A stretch of 22,907 nt of DNA from positions 1-22,907 of the forward strand of contig JAJYNB010000312.1 of NCBI GenBank assembly GCA_021786555.1, read 5' to 3'. Source of the DNA: Bacillota bacterium. GTDB taxonomy: Bacteria > Bacillota > Desulfitobacteriia > Desulfitobacteriales > JAJXUE01. Positions 1 through 7,210 of this stretch are shown piece after piece. Position 1 is the first letter of the stretch. Each line of letters opens with the position of its first letter. The translations under genes and the position numbers were made by a program. The notes under the pieces are model-generated. The model did not search any database. It saw only the letters and a list, made by a program, of their open reading frames with translations, and was not told the DNA's origin.

Positions 1-339
1 CCTGGCAGGGTTGACATTCTCCAGCCGCAGGAGGTAAGTTTTGCTTGCCGGGCTGCCGCTTTTCAGTATAATTTTCGGTGTGGGGGAAAGGGAGCGGAGC
101 AGCAGGCTTTCTGACTGGTCTTTTTCCCGTATAAGCGCCTTAACGAACCCGCCCTGGATCTGCACTGAGGTGCCGTTCCAATCGTAGGAGGAAGTAGAGG
201 TATAGGGGTCGAAGGATAAGGGCAGACCGCGGAAATTTTCGGCAATCCTGAAATCATTGTAACCCTGGTACAGGAAAACCGCTGAGACCAGCAGGGTGAC
301 GGCCAGCAGAATGACTGGTGTGCCGGTTTTAAATCTCAT
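1..339 (-). CDS. Unrecognised membrane-anchored or secreted protein, N-terminal part (cut by window edge)
   Basis: An open frame runs on the minus strand from ATG at 339 to the left edge without a stop, giving 113 residues. GGAGAGG lies about 7 bases before the start. The protein begins MRFKTGTPVILLAVTLLVSA, a short basic start and one hydrophobic stretch (about residues 8-24) that looks like an uncleaved signal anchor. A polar, beta-rich segment follows with no motif that fixes a function. The end (LRLENVNPAR) resembles the beta domain found ahead of some extracytoplasmic metallophosphoesterases, but the catalytic part would lie outside the window, so this is only a guess. It lies downstream of the LysR gene on the same strand, separated by a strong terminator, so it probably has its own promoter in 340-525. 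Confidence 0.6.
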   Translation of the reverse strand, partial: MRFKTGTPVILLAVTLLVSAVFLYQGYNDFRIAENFRGLPLSFDPYTSTSSYDWNGTSVQIQGGFVKALIREKDQSESLLLRSLSPTPKIILKSGSPASKTYLLRLENVNPAR

Positions 340-525
340 ACTCCAACCTCTCCAATAAGGTAATGCAGGGAGGCCTACACTGGGTTATTCGCAGAGTATC
401 CCCCTGCAAGCGAGCCAAATGTAGAGAATCTATCCTAGACTGCCATTTTATGGAGAATTTTATGCGTGAAAATTGATTTCCAAGTATCTGCCACCCTGCG
501 GCAGTAGTAAAGGACGACATTATGA
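340..525. other. Intergenic region between the left-edge gene and the LysR terminator
   Basis: These 186 bases hold no convincing gene. A minus-strand frame from ATG at 520 overlaps the start of the left-edge gene in another frame, lacks a good ribosome binding site and looks like chance. The stretch must contain the promoter of the left-edge minus-strand gene. Reading the minus strand, TTGGAA followed 15 bases later by TAAAAT is the best box pair, but the spacing is short and I do not call it as a feature. Confidence 0.4.
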
Positions 526-559
526 TTTTAAGCCCGGAGGACGTCCTCCGGGCTTAAAA
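526..559 (-). terminator. Perfect palindromic terminator after the LysR gene
   Basis: TTTTAAGCCCGGAGGAC is followed directly by its exact reverse complement GTCCTCCGGGCTTAAAA, a 34-base perfect palindrome. It starts 4 bases past the LysR stop codon. The stem is GC-rich with A/T runs at both ends, so it would act as an intrinsic terminator in either direction. On the minus strand it ends LysR transcription; on the plus strand it would stop read-through toward the LysR gene. Confidence 0.8.
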
Positions 560-562
560 CAT

Positions 563-1465
563 TTATCCGTTATTTTCAATGAACATATCGATCAGTTTTT
601 GAAGATACTGAGGGCGGTATAGCTTTTTTTTGTAAATGCAGCATAGATCCAAATTTATTTGGATATCATCCAGCTCAAGTATTTTTATGTTAGAGTTTTC
701 ATTTAGTGCCCAGACAGGAATGTAAGCTTCTGGAAGAACTGATATGCCAACTCCTGATTCTACCAGCTTAAGGGCAGATTCCTGTGTATCGGTACTGTAA
801 ATATTGTTACTTTTAATGGAATCTCCTAGTAATGCCCGAACTTCCTCTCCCAGAATACCTTGGCGATTTAAGATTATTCGCTCATGCCTGAGATGACTGA
901 GTGAAATCTTAGCTTGTTTCGCAAGGGGATTGTCTTGTGATGCAATCACAATTGACCTGCCGCTTGTTAATATTTTATATTGAATACCTGCTGATTCCAT
1001 AGTTAACTTGACCCTATTGTTTGCGGCGACTAAAGCTATATCAAGGGTATCGTTAAGCAGCTTATCAATAAGTCCTAAAGTACCGTCTTCTAAAATCTCA
1101 ATTCCTATACCGGGGTAAACCTTTCCGAATTCCTTCAGTATTTCAGGTACAATGGCGAGTCTTGAAACCGGAATAACGCCGAGTCTGACAAATCCAACTG
1201 AAGGATTTTTTATTTCGGAAATATTGTTTTCGAGATCGTTGATTGAGGCGAGGATTTCCTGGACTAATGGCAGAATCTGTCTGCCTTCGGAAGTCAAGCT
1301 TATTTTTCTTCCTTGTCTTTCAAATAAGGCTATGCCTATCTCTTTCTGTAATTCATGCAACTGCTGGCTTATTGTCGGTTCGCTGATATAGAGATGATTT
1401 GCTGCTCCCCGAATTGTACCGTATTTAACTACACTGGCAAAATATCGAAGCTGTCTAATTTCCAT
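563..1465 (-). CDS. LysR-family transcriptional regulator
   Basis: This 300-residue protein has the standard length and layout of LysR regulators. A winged helix-turn-helix occupies about residues 1-60 (MEIRQLRYF start, then AANHLYISEPTISQQLHELQ as the recognition helix region, then LFERQGRKISLTSEGR). A linker helix and a periplasmic-binding-like effector domain fill about residues 88-295. I chose ATG at 1465 because MEIRQLRYF is the conserved family start. An in-frame TTG at 1513 would add 16 residues and has AGGG about 13 bases upstream, so it cannot be excluded. The gene is divergent from the CoA-transferase gene, the usual arrangement in which a LysR protein controls its neighbour in response to a pathway metabolite. 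The effector is unknown. Codon use is AT-rich, like the CoA-transferase gene and unlike the genes further right. Confidence 0.93.
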   Translation of the reverse strand: MEIRQLRYFASVVKYGTIRGAANHLYISEPTISQQLHELQKEIGIALFERQGRKISLTSEGRQILPLVQEILASINDLENNISEIKNPSVGFVRLGVIPVSRLAIVPEILKEFGKVYPGIGIEILEDGTLGLIDKLLNDTLDIALVAANNRVKLTMESAGIQYKILTSGRSIVIASQDNPLAKQAKISLSHLRHERIILNRQGILGEEVRALLGDSIKSNNIYSTDTQESALKLVESGVGISVLPEAYIPVWALNENSNIKILELDDIQINLDLCCIYKKKLYRPQYLQKLIDMFIENNG

Positions 1466-1528
1466 AGCATTACACCGCTTGATTGATAGTGACGGCCTAT
1501 CAATCTTGTTCAATTGATTATATTTTCC

Positions 1529-1543
1529 CTAGATGAGATATAG
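1529..1543. promoter_or_regulatory. Candidate LysR-type operator (T-N11-A)
   Basis: CTAGATGAGATATAG is an imperfect dyad (CTA-n-AT-nnn-AT-n-TAG) containing the T-N11-A core of LysR-family boxes. It sits between the divergent LysR and CoA-transferase starts and overlaps an AGTATACT palindrome at 1542-1549. The position and symmetry are visible; binding is inferred. Confidence 0.4.
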
Positions 1544-1598
1544 TATACTCCGTTTATAGAATATTGTGAATAGTTTGAAAGAAAGAGTGATATGTGTG

Positions 1599-2780
1599 AT
1601 GGATAAGAAAAGTATTTTGCATGGTATTCGGGTCCTTGATGCCAGCACTGTAATGGCCGGGCCTCTTATGTCAAATTTGTTAGGGGATTTTGGCGCGGAG
1701 GTAATTAGAATAGAGCAGCCCGGAACTGGTGATATTATGCGGCACTCTGAAGGTTCAAGCTGGAAAGTGAGCAACCGTAATAAAAAGTGTATCACATTGG
1801 ATTTTCACAAACCTGAGGCGAGAGAACTCTTTTACGGATTAGTGGAAAAATCTGATATCGTTATACTTAATTTTAGACCGCAAGCCCTGGGAAAATGGAA
1901 GATTGATTATGAAGATTTGGTTAAAGTCAAAGAAAATATTATCCTCATGCACTTTACGGCTTTCGGAAGAACCGGCCCGTACTGCCAAAGACCTGGGTTC
2001 GCCAGAGTGGCGGAAGGTTTCTCGGGATTAATGCATATTACAGGATTTCCTGACCGGAAACCTGTTCCCAGCGGTTATCCGATAATGGATGCCTTTGGTG
2101 GAGTTTATGGGGCATTCTCTTTAATGCTTGCCTTGTATCATCTTAAAGAAACCGGCGAAGGACAACTTATTGATTTGTCATTATATGACCCCATATTGAG
2201 AACTATGGAAGATTATATTGTTGATTTTGATCTGCACAAGCTTATTAAAGAAAGAATTGGTACCCATAATCCATACGTTGCCCCCAATGACCTTTATGAG
2301 ACTTTGGACAAGCGGTGGCTTATACTTCCTGCGAGTAACGAAAACATTTACAAACGTTTACTTAAGGCAGTGGGCCTTGAAGAACTACTTATCGATCCAA
2401 GATTCCTTACTAACAGCGATAGAGTGCGCCATCGTACTGAACTCGATGAATACTTGATTAAATTCTTTGCCGGTCATAAGTTTGCTGAATTGAAGAAATT
2501 ATTGGAAGAGAATGATGTGGCTTATGGATGGGTTAACTCTGTGCAGGAGCTTGTCAATGACCCGCATGTCCAGGCCAGGGAAGATTTAATTTCGGTTTTC
2601 GATCCTGAGCTGAAAGTAAATATAAAGATGCAGAGCGTTGTTCCCAGAATGTCCAAAACACCTGGAGAAGTAAAATGGGTGGGTCCGGCACTGGGAGCTC
2701 ACAACCGGGAAATCTATCAAAATATTTTAGGCCTTTCGGAGGCTGAACTAAGCGAATTAATGCAAAAGGGGATAATTTGA
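1599..2780 (+). CDS. CaiB/BaiF (class III) CoA-transferase
   Basis: Class III CoA-transferases move CoA from a donor thioester to a free carboxylic acid through an aspartyl-CoA intermediate; formyl-CoA:oxalate and carnitine CoA-transferases are the known types. The protein is 393 residues from ATG 1599, a normal family length. It opens with the family pattern GIRVLDASTVMAGPLMSNLLGDFGAEVIRIE. Next come SNRNKKCITLDF and the FGRTGPY segment. Asp164, in PIMDAFGGVYGAF, is the expected catalytic residue. Near the C-terminus is the usual PGEVKWVGPALGAHNREI. A GTG at 1566 would add 11 residues; GAAAGAAAGAG lies between the two starts and favours ATG 1599. The acid it activates is unknown. It heads a same-strand unit with an MFS carrier and a C45 enzyme, so the substrate is probably imported by the carrier or released by the C45 enzyme. 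AT-rich compared with genes further downstream. Confidence 0.93.
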   Translation: MDKKSILHGIRVLDASTVMAGPLMSNLLGDFGAEVIRIEQPGTGDIMRHSEGSSWKVSNRNKKCITLDFHKPEARELFYGLVEKSDIVILNFRPQALGKWKIDYEDLVKVKENIILMHFTAFGRTGPYCQRPGFARVAEGFSGLMHITGFPDRKPVPSGYPIMDAFGGVYGAFSLMLALYHLKETGEGQLIDLSLYDPILRTMEDYIVDFDLHKLIKERIGTHNPYVAPNDLYETLDKRWLILPASNENIYKRLLKAVGLEELLIDPRFLTNSDRVRHRTELDEYLIKFFAGHKFAELKKLLEENDVAYGWVNSVQELVNDPHVQAREDLISVFDPELKVNIKMQSVVPRMSKTPGEVKWVGPALGAHNREIYQNILGLSEAELSELMQKGII

Positions 2781-2867
2781 GAAATGGTAACCCAATAATC
2801 CGAATGCTGAGAGCCGATATTCATTGAAGACATAAAAGTGGAAAACATGAGGGGAGGTCAGTTGCGT

Positions 2868-4139
2868 ATGTCTCGACTTGGCAGGTTAGTCATTGCCTTA
2901 TTATTTATTTTGGGGGTTATCAACTTTACTGACAAAGCAGTTATTGGGTTCGCGGCCGTTCCAATTATGAAGGAATTCCATATTTCACCGGCACAATGGG
3001 GACTGGTGGGAAGTGGGTTCTATTGGCTCTTTTCTATATCGGCAATTGTTGTAGGTGCACTCTCGGACCGGGTGGGTACCAAAAAGGTTCTGGCAGGGTT
3101 AAGTATAGTATGGGCCGCAGTCCAGTTTGCGACCTTGTTTTCCTTTAGCCTGCCGTTTCTGGTTATTACAAGAGTTGTGCTTGGGGCCGGGGAAGGTCCC
3201 TCATACGGCGTTTCATTGCATGCGGCAGCAAAATGGTTACCGCCCGAGCAGCGCGGACTTGGCTATGCAATTATGACAATTGGTGGGGCAGTCGGTCCAG
3301 CCTTGCTGGCGCCGGTTCTGATCGCAATGATCGCAAAGTTAGGGTGGCGTTGGGCTTTTGCCTCACTAGGCGTTTTGGGATTGGTTTGGCTCCTAATTTG
3401 GCTTGTTTTCGCAAAGGAAAGTCCGGAACAGCCAAAAATGAATGCCCCAGAAACGCCAACTTCTCACAGCCGCACTGCGTGGCCTGCTGTACTGCCATTT
3501 ATCCTTTCCCGGAATTTCATCTTTTCTATTTTTGCCGGATTTGCGGGCTACTGGGGCGTGACGATGTTAGTTCTCTGGACTCCGCCGTACCTCGTCAATG
3601 TCCGGCATCTGCAAATGGCCCAATTAGGGCTTGTAGCGGGATTACCTTGGCTCACTACCGGTATTGCCCAACTTCTTTTCAGCGGGATATCCGATCATCT
3701 CTATCGAAAAACCAAAAATACCAGATTGGCAAGAGTACACCTGCTTGGACCACTGCTTTTGTTATCGGGCATATCTTTCTATTTGGCAACAATTATGCCG
3801 TCGACAGGATTGGCGATTATATTTCTTAGTTTGGGTCCTGCACTCTCTTCAGCAGGGTTCGGCATCGGCAGCGCTCTCGTAGCAGAATTGATCACGCCGG
3901 AACACCGCGGTTTGATTCAGGGAATTCTGGTGGGCTTGTCCACGACTGCGGGCCTAATTGGCCCAATCGTAACAGGAATGCTGATTGGACAAGGAGGCGC
4001 TCAAAACGTGATTGTTGGATATAACCACGCCTTTTGGTTAGCTGCTGTAGTAACTCTGGTTTTGGGCATACTGTTTTGGCTTGGCGTCAGGCCGCCACAG
4101 CTTGTGCCGGGTTCAAGCATGCCGGACAAGGTTGGCTAA
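2868..4139 (+). CDS. MFS transporter, anion:cation symporter (ACS) type
   Basis: This 423-residue inner-membrane carrier has about 12 hydrophobic segments. The first half carries features typical of the ACS group (phthalate, glucarate, tartrate, hexuronate carriers): NFTDKAVIGFAAVPIMKEF in helix 1, motif A GALSDRVGTKK at residues 63-73, and RVVLGAGEGPSYG near helix 4. The middle loop after FAKESPEQ is hydrophilic, as expected. ACS carriers usually import organic anions with protons. ATG 2868 is preferred because GGGGAGG lies 10 bases before it; GTG 2838 and TTG 2862 are in frame but worse placed. It follows the CoA-transferase gene by 87 bases and precedes the C45 gene by 54, with no terminator between, so co-transcription is likely. 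The substrate is inferred to be an organic anion; its identity is unknown. Confidence 0.9.
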   Translation: MSRLGRLVIALLFILGVINFTDKAVIGFAAVPIMKEFHISPAQWGLVGSGFYWLFSISAIVVGALSDRVGTKKVLAGLSIVWAAVQFATLFSFSLPFLVITRVVLGAGEGPSYGVSLHAAAKWLPPEQRGLGYAIMTIGGAVGPALLAPVLIAMIAKLGWRWAFASLGVLGLVWLLIWLVFAKESPEQPKMNAPETPTSHSRTAWPAVLPFILSRNFIFSIFAGFAGYWGVTMLVLWTPPYLVNVRHLQMAQLGLVAGLPWLTTGIAQLLFSGISDHLYRKTKNTRLARVHLLGPLLLLSGISFYLATIMPSTGLAIIFLSLGPALSSAGFGIGSALVAELITPEHRGLIQGILVGLSTTAGLIGPIVTGMLIGQGGAQNVIVGYNHAFWLAAVVTLVLGILFWLGVRPPQLVPGSSMPDKVG

Positions 4140-4193
4140 TTGCATGCCTGCTAGAGAAGTGGCTTAAATCTTAAGGGAGGGGAGGGTTTTGCA

Positions 4194-5666
4194 GTGGGTG
4201 CATCAATCAACGATTATAGTGACATACAAGAAGGAATGAGGTTTTTGACTCCAGAAAATGAATTGCCTATAGGCTCGGTGGGGAAAGGGGTTCTGGGAGC
4301 AAGAGGCGGGCTGTTGGTACTGCACCTCAAAGGAACTTCTTACGAAAGGGGATTTCAACACGGCTCCCTTCTGGCTGATCAAATCTTTGCAAGCTTCAGC
4401 AAAGAGATGACAAAATACTCCTTGCTTTATGGTCAAGGTAATGTAGAAGCAGGTATGAAACTGCTGCGGGATTCTACCCAATTGATGAAGCCATATGTCA
4501 CTCCCGCCTTAAGAAAAGAAATTCAGGGTATAGCTGACGGGGCCGCTTCAAAAGACAAAGACATCACATTTGACGATATTCTGCTGATGAATTGCGTCAG
4601 CAATGTTTTGCTTTTCCCCCATGGCCTGGCTGATCCTGCTGCTGCAACAATGCATGAGCCATTTTCCGATAATTGCAGCGCATTTGCTGCCTGGGGCAAT
4701 GCCACGGCTGATGGCAAGCTTATTTATGGTAAAAATACCGACCTCGGTGTTATGACGATGCCGGACTTCCCCGTTGTCATTATTAACGAGCCCCAAACCG
4801 GCTATGCCTCTATATGCCCTTCCTTCCCAGGTGCGGTTACCGTGGCCTCTGGCATGAATGAGGCCGGTCTAGCGGTGGGATCTAATTTTTCCGGATCGAA
4901 GAACGCGACTATGCGCGGCACCCCGGCGTTCTTCCTGGTGCGGGTGATACTTGACAATGCAGCTTCTATTGATGATGCTATAACAATATTAAGCACCTTT
5001 CCCCGCCAGCGAGGCATGAACTTCATTGTCGCCGATGGAAAAGCCAAAGACGCAGTTGTTGTTGAGGTAAGCGGGACTGAGTTGGCAGTCCGGCACGGAC
5101 AAGAAGACACCATTTGTGCAACCAACCACTTTAACTGCTATCCCGGTTGGCAGGGGTATAGCGGACACAACATGGTACCGGGCCAGGCCGCCGCGTACAA
5201 GCTAAACGATATAAGCACGATTGAAAAATGGCAAGAAAGTGTAAAACAGGCGGATCCCTCATCATTCGCCCGCTATCAACGGCTGAAGGACCTGCTGGAG
5301 GGAAACTATGGAGAAATAGATGCAGCCAAGGCAACAAGCATAATGAGTGACCGGTTCGACTTGTTGGCCGGGAGAATCCTGGGATGGGATGAGTATGGCT
5401 ATGCTGTCTGCGCATTGGGGCACCAAGAAACCATAGCTCGACGTGTCAAATACTACCGGAGCGGCCAGGTTGGACCGATTACCGACCAGCACATAACATG
5501 GTCTTCTGAAGTCGGAGACCCGGAAGATCTGCTGGTATGGATCGCCATTGGGAATCGTCCGGCCCAGCGGGGGAAATATATCCTCTTTGATCTGAAAAAA
5601 GAGATTCCCTCGGTAAAATACCAATTGGAAAAATACTATCAGCGGTCCACCACGCAAGCCCGGTAG
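4194..5666 (+). CDS. C45-family Ntn hydrolase / acyltransferase (penicillin acyltransferase-like)
   Basis: The 490-residue protein resembles the C45 peptidase / acyl-CoA:6-aminopenicillanic acid acyltransferase family. These enzymes are made as precursors and cut themselves before a cysteine, which becomes the N-terminal nucleophile for amide hydrolysis or acyl transfer. The segment GTSYERGFQHGSLLADQI (about 48-64) is the typical N-terminal part. SDNCSAFAAWGNATADGKLIYGKNTD gives the probable nucleophile Cys161. Later come GAVTVASGMNEAGLAVGSNF and ICATNHFNCYPG. No signal peptide is visible, so it should act in the cytoplasm. The GTG start at 4194 is supported by AGGGAGGGGAGGG ending 7 bases upstream. 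It is the last gene of the LysR-linked unit. In this setting an amidase releasing a carboxylate for the CoA-transferase is a reasonable inference, but the substrate cannot be read from the sequence. Confidence 0.85.
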   Translation: MGASINDYSDIQEGMRFLTPENELPIGSVGKGVLGARGGLLVLHLKGTSYERGFQHGSLLADQIFASFSKEMTKYSLLYGQGNVEAGMKLLRDSTQLMKPYVTPALRKEIQGIADGAASKDKDITFDDILLMNCVSNVLLFPHGLADPAAATMHEPFSDNCSAFAAWGNATADGKLIYGKNTDLGVMTMPDFPVVIINEPQTGYASICPSFPGAVTVASGMNEAGLAVGSNFSGSKNATMRGTPAFFLVRVILDNAASIDDAITILSTFPRQRGMNFIVADGKAKDAVVVEVSGTELAVRHGQEDTICATNHFNCYPGWQGYSGHNMVPGQAAAYKLNDISTIEKWQESVKQADPSSFARYQRLKDLLEGNYGEIDAAKATSIMSDRFDLLAGRILGWDEYGYAVCALGHQETIARRVKYYRSGQVGPITDQHITWSSEVGDPEDLLVWIAIGNRPAQRGKYILFDLKKEIPSVKYQLEKYYQRSTTQAR

Positions 5667-5697
5667 AATTACGGGTCAACGGGAAAAAGGTAATGGG

Positions 5698-5757
5698 GCA
5701 TCCTCCGGTAACCAGGTCAGGCGAACTCTGGGTTCCGGTAAAATCACTGGAGGAGGC
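5698..5757 (+). promoter_or_regulatory. Candidate structured RNA element upstream of the liv operon
   Basis: GCATCCTCC (5698-5706) pairs with GGAGGAGGC (5749-5757) with one mismatch, and the helix continues inward by GGT/ACT-type pairs. Inside, AACCAG (5710-5715) pairs with CTGGGTT (5728-5734) with one bulge. CCGGTAAAATC is left unpaired. No U-run follows, so it is not a simple terminator. It starts 31 bases after the C45 stop and ends about 140 bases before the binding-protein start. It may be a leader RNA element of the transporter operon, or an mRNA 3'-end structure of the C45 gene. I recognise no known riboswitch class. Confidence 0.35.
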
Positions 5758-5897
5758 ACTTGGATAATAAGATTTACCATACAACGCCATAATTCGACTG
5801 CTTAGGGGTGTTTTTCTACCGTTGGGCGGATTTTTACGGTATGCGAGACAAGGCCAAGGTATACTTTTTTCATAAGCATCAAGAGGAGGAAGCAAGA

Positions 5898-7133
5898 GTG
5901 AAAAGAAGAAAAGTGCTGCGCTATCTTGCTCTGGCGGGGGTTTTAAGCCTGTTGGCATCTTCCCTGCTGAGCGGCTGCGGCCAGCAACCTGCAGCGCAAA
6001 AACCAACGGGGAAAACAATTACCGTTGGAATCATCGATTCCTATACAGGGCCGCCTTCGGCCTACACCCAGGATGCCCTGGACGGGTTCCAGCTGGCTAT
6101 CAACGAGGTAGCCAAACAGGGGGGGCCAACCATCAAATTCATCAAGCGGGACGACGAGTTTAAAGTGGACAAGGCTCAGTCCTGGGCCAAAGAACTGGTT
6201 ATGCAGCAAAAGGTTGACGTTTTGGCCGGTACCATTAACAGCGGCGGGACTTTGGCTGTATCCCAGTATGCCAAGGAAAATAAGATTCCCTTCTTTGACT
6301 GGGGCGGCATGAGCGACAAGATAACAGGCGCCAACGGGCACCGCTATGTATTCAGCATGCTGCCGAATACGGCCATGATTGGTAAAGCTGGGGCAGTGCA
6401 GATGTCCAAACTGCCATATACCAAGTACTGGCTGGCAGGCAGCGATTACGAATACGGCCACTCGGTTGTCGCCAATCTGTGGTCGAACCTGCAAAAACTC
6501 AAACCAGATGTGCAGAAGGTAGGGGAGACCTGGTGGAAAGTAGGGGAACCTGATTTTACCCCTTACATAGCCTCCATCCGGGCTGCTAAGCCTGATGCGG
6601 TAATTGTGGGTACAGGCGGCGCGGATATGGTGCCCTTTATGAAGGCACTGCAAAACACCGGCCTGGCCAAGGATATTCCTGTGTGGATACACACCGCTAC
6701 AGACGCGGGTACATTGAAGCCGTTGGGTGACAATGCGCCGGTAGGGGTCCTGGGCACTAACGCATACTTCTATTATTACCCCGATACTCCGGCCAACAAG
6801 GCGTTTGACCAGGCCTTTTCGGCAGCCTACAACCGCCATCCGACCGCATTTGCCCTTTTCGGCTACATGACAGGCAAGTTCCTGGCGGCGGCAGTGGATA
6901 AAGCCGGCACAGACAAGGAAAAAATTATCGACGCCATGGAGGGGATGACGGTTGATTCCCCCATTGGCCCCATGACCATGCGCAAGGAAGACCACTTGAT
7001 TCAGATGCCTATGTTCTACGGCAAGACTGGTAAAGACGCGTCGGGCAAGGTTGTGGCCACCGATATCAATACCCTGCCGGCTGACCAGGTCATGCCTAAT
7101 GTTGACGATGTTTTGAAACTGCGGAGCAAGTAG
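5898..7133 (+). CDS. ABC transporter substrate-binding lipoprotein, branched-chain amino acid/amide (LivJ-like) type
   Basis: This is the extracytoplasmic ligand-binding subunit of the ABC importer encoded just downstream. The 411-residue protein starts MKRRKVLRYLALAGVLSLLA and has a lipobox LSGC ending at Cys27, so it should be lipidated and anchored outside the membrane. The mature part is a two-lobed type I periplasmic-binding fold (Peripla_BP_6): VGIIDSYTGPPSAYTQDALDGFQLAINEV, then a GTINSGGTLAVSQYAKENKIPFFDWG segment. GTG at 5898 is chosen because GAGGAGGA ends 7 bases upstream and the signal peptide begins there; the frame extends upstream to 5808 without support. The family binds branched-chain amino acids but also amides, urea and aromatic or other organic acids, so the ligand is open. 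The nearby CoA-transferase/C45 unit makes a non-amino-acid ligand possible. Confidence 0.92.
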   Translation: MKRRKVLRYLALAGVLSLLASSLLSGCGQQPAAQKPTGKTITVGIIDSYTGPPSAYTQDALDGFQLAINEVAKQGGPTIKFIKRDDEFKVDKAQSWAKELVMQQKVDVLAGTINSGGTLAVSQYAKENKIPFFDWGGMSDKITGANGHRYVFSMLPNTAMIGKAGAVQMSKLPYTKYWLAGSDYEYGHSVVANLWSNLQKLKPDVQKVGETWWKVGEPDFTPYIASIRAAKPDAVIVGTGGADMVPFMKALQNTGLAKDIPVWIHTATDAGTLKPLGDNAPVGVLGTNAYFYYYPDTPANKAFDQAFSAAYNRHPTAFALFGYMTGKFLAAAVDKAGTDKEKIIDAMEGMTVDSPIGPMTMRKEDHLIQMPMFYGKTGKDASGKVVATDINTLPADQVMPNVDDVLKLRSK

Positions 7134-7153
7134 AAGTACAAAGCGTCTCTCTC

Positions 7154-7177
7154 AGGCGGCACCGCCCGGTGCCGCCT
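7154..7177 (+). terminator. Attenuator-like hairpin between binding-protein and permease genes
   Basis: AGGCGGCACC and GGTGCCGCCT form a perfect 10-bp GC stem around a GCCC loop, followed by the weak pyrimidine tract CTTTC. It lies 20 bases after the binding-protein stop. Such hairpins commonly cause partial termination or protect the upstream mRNA 3' end, giving more binding protein than membrane subunits. Confidence 0.65.
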
Positions 7178-7210
7178 CTTTCGATTCAGCTGCAACAGGA
7201 GGGATTAAAC

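Noticed and set aside
329..520. 63-residue minus-strand frame upstream of the left-edge gene
   Set aside because: No good ribosome binding site, it overlaps the better-supported start at 339 in another frame, and it has no recognisable features.
5698..5757. ykkC-type (guanidine/ppGpp) riboswitch or SRP RNA fragment
   Set aside because: CTGGGTTCCGG and ACCAGGTCAGG recall parts of these RNAs, but the remaining conserved blocks (CCGAGAG, CCCGGGAG; GGAAGGAAGCAGC) are absent. Only an unclassified structured element is claimed.
5943..6995. 350-residue minus-strand frame inside the binding-protein gene
   Set aside because: It is antisense to a gene with a lipobox and a recognised fold, has no motif, and reflects high GC in third codon positions.
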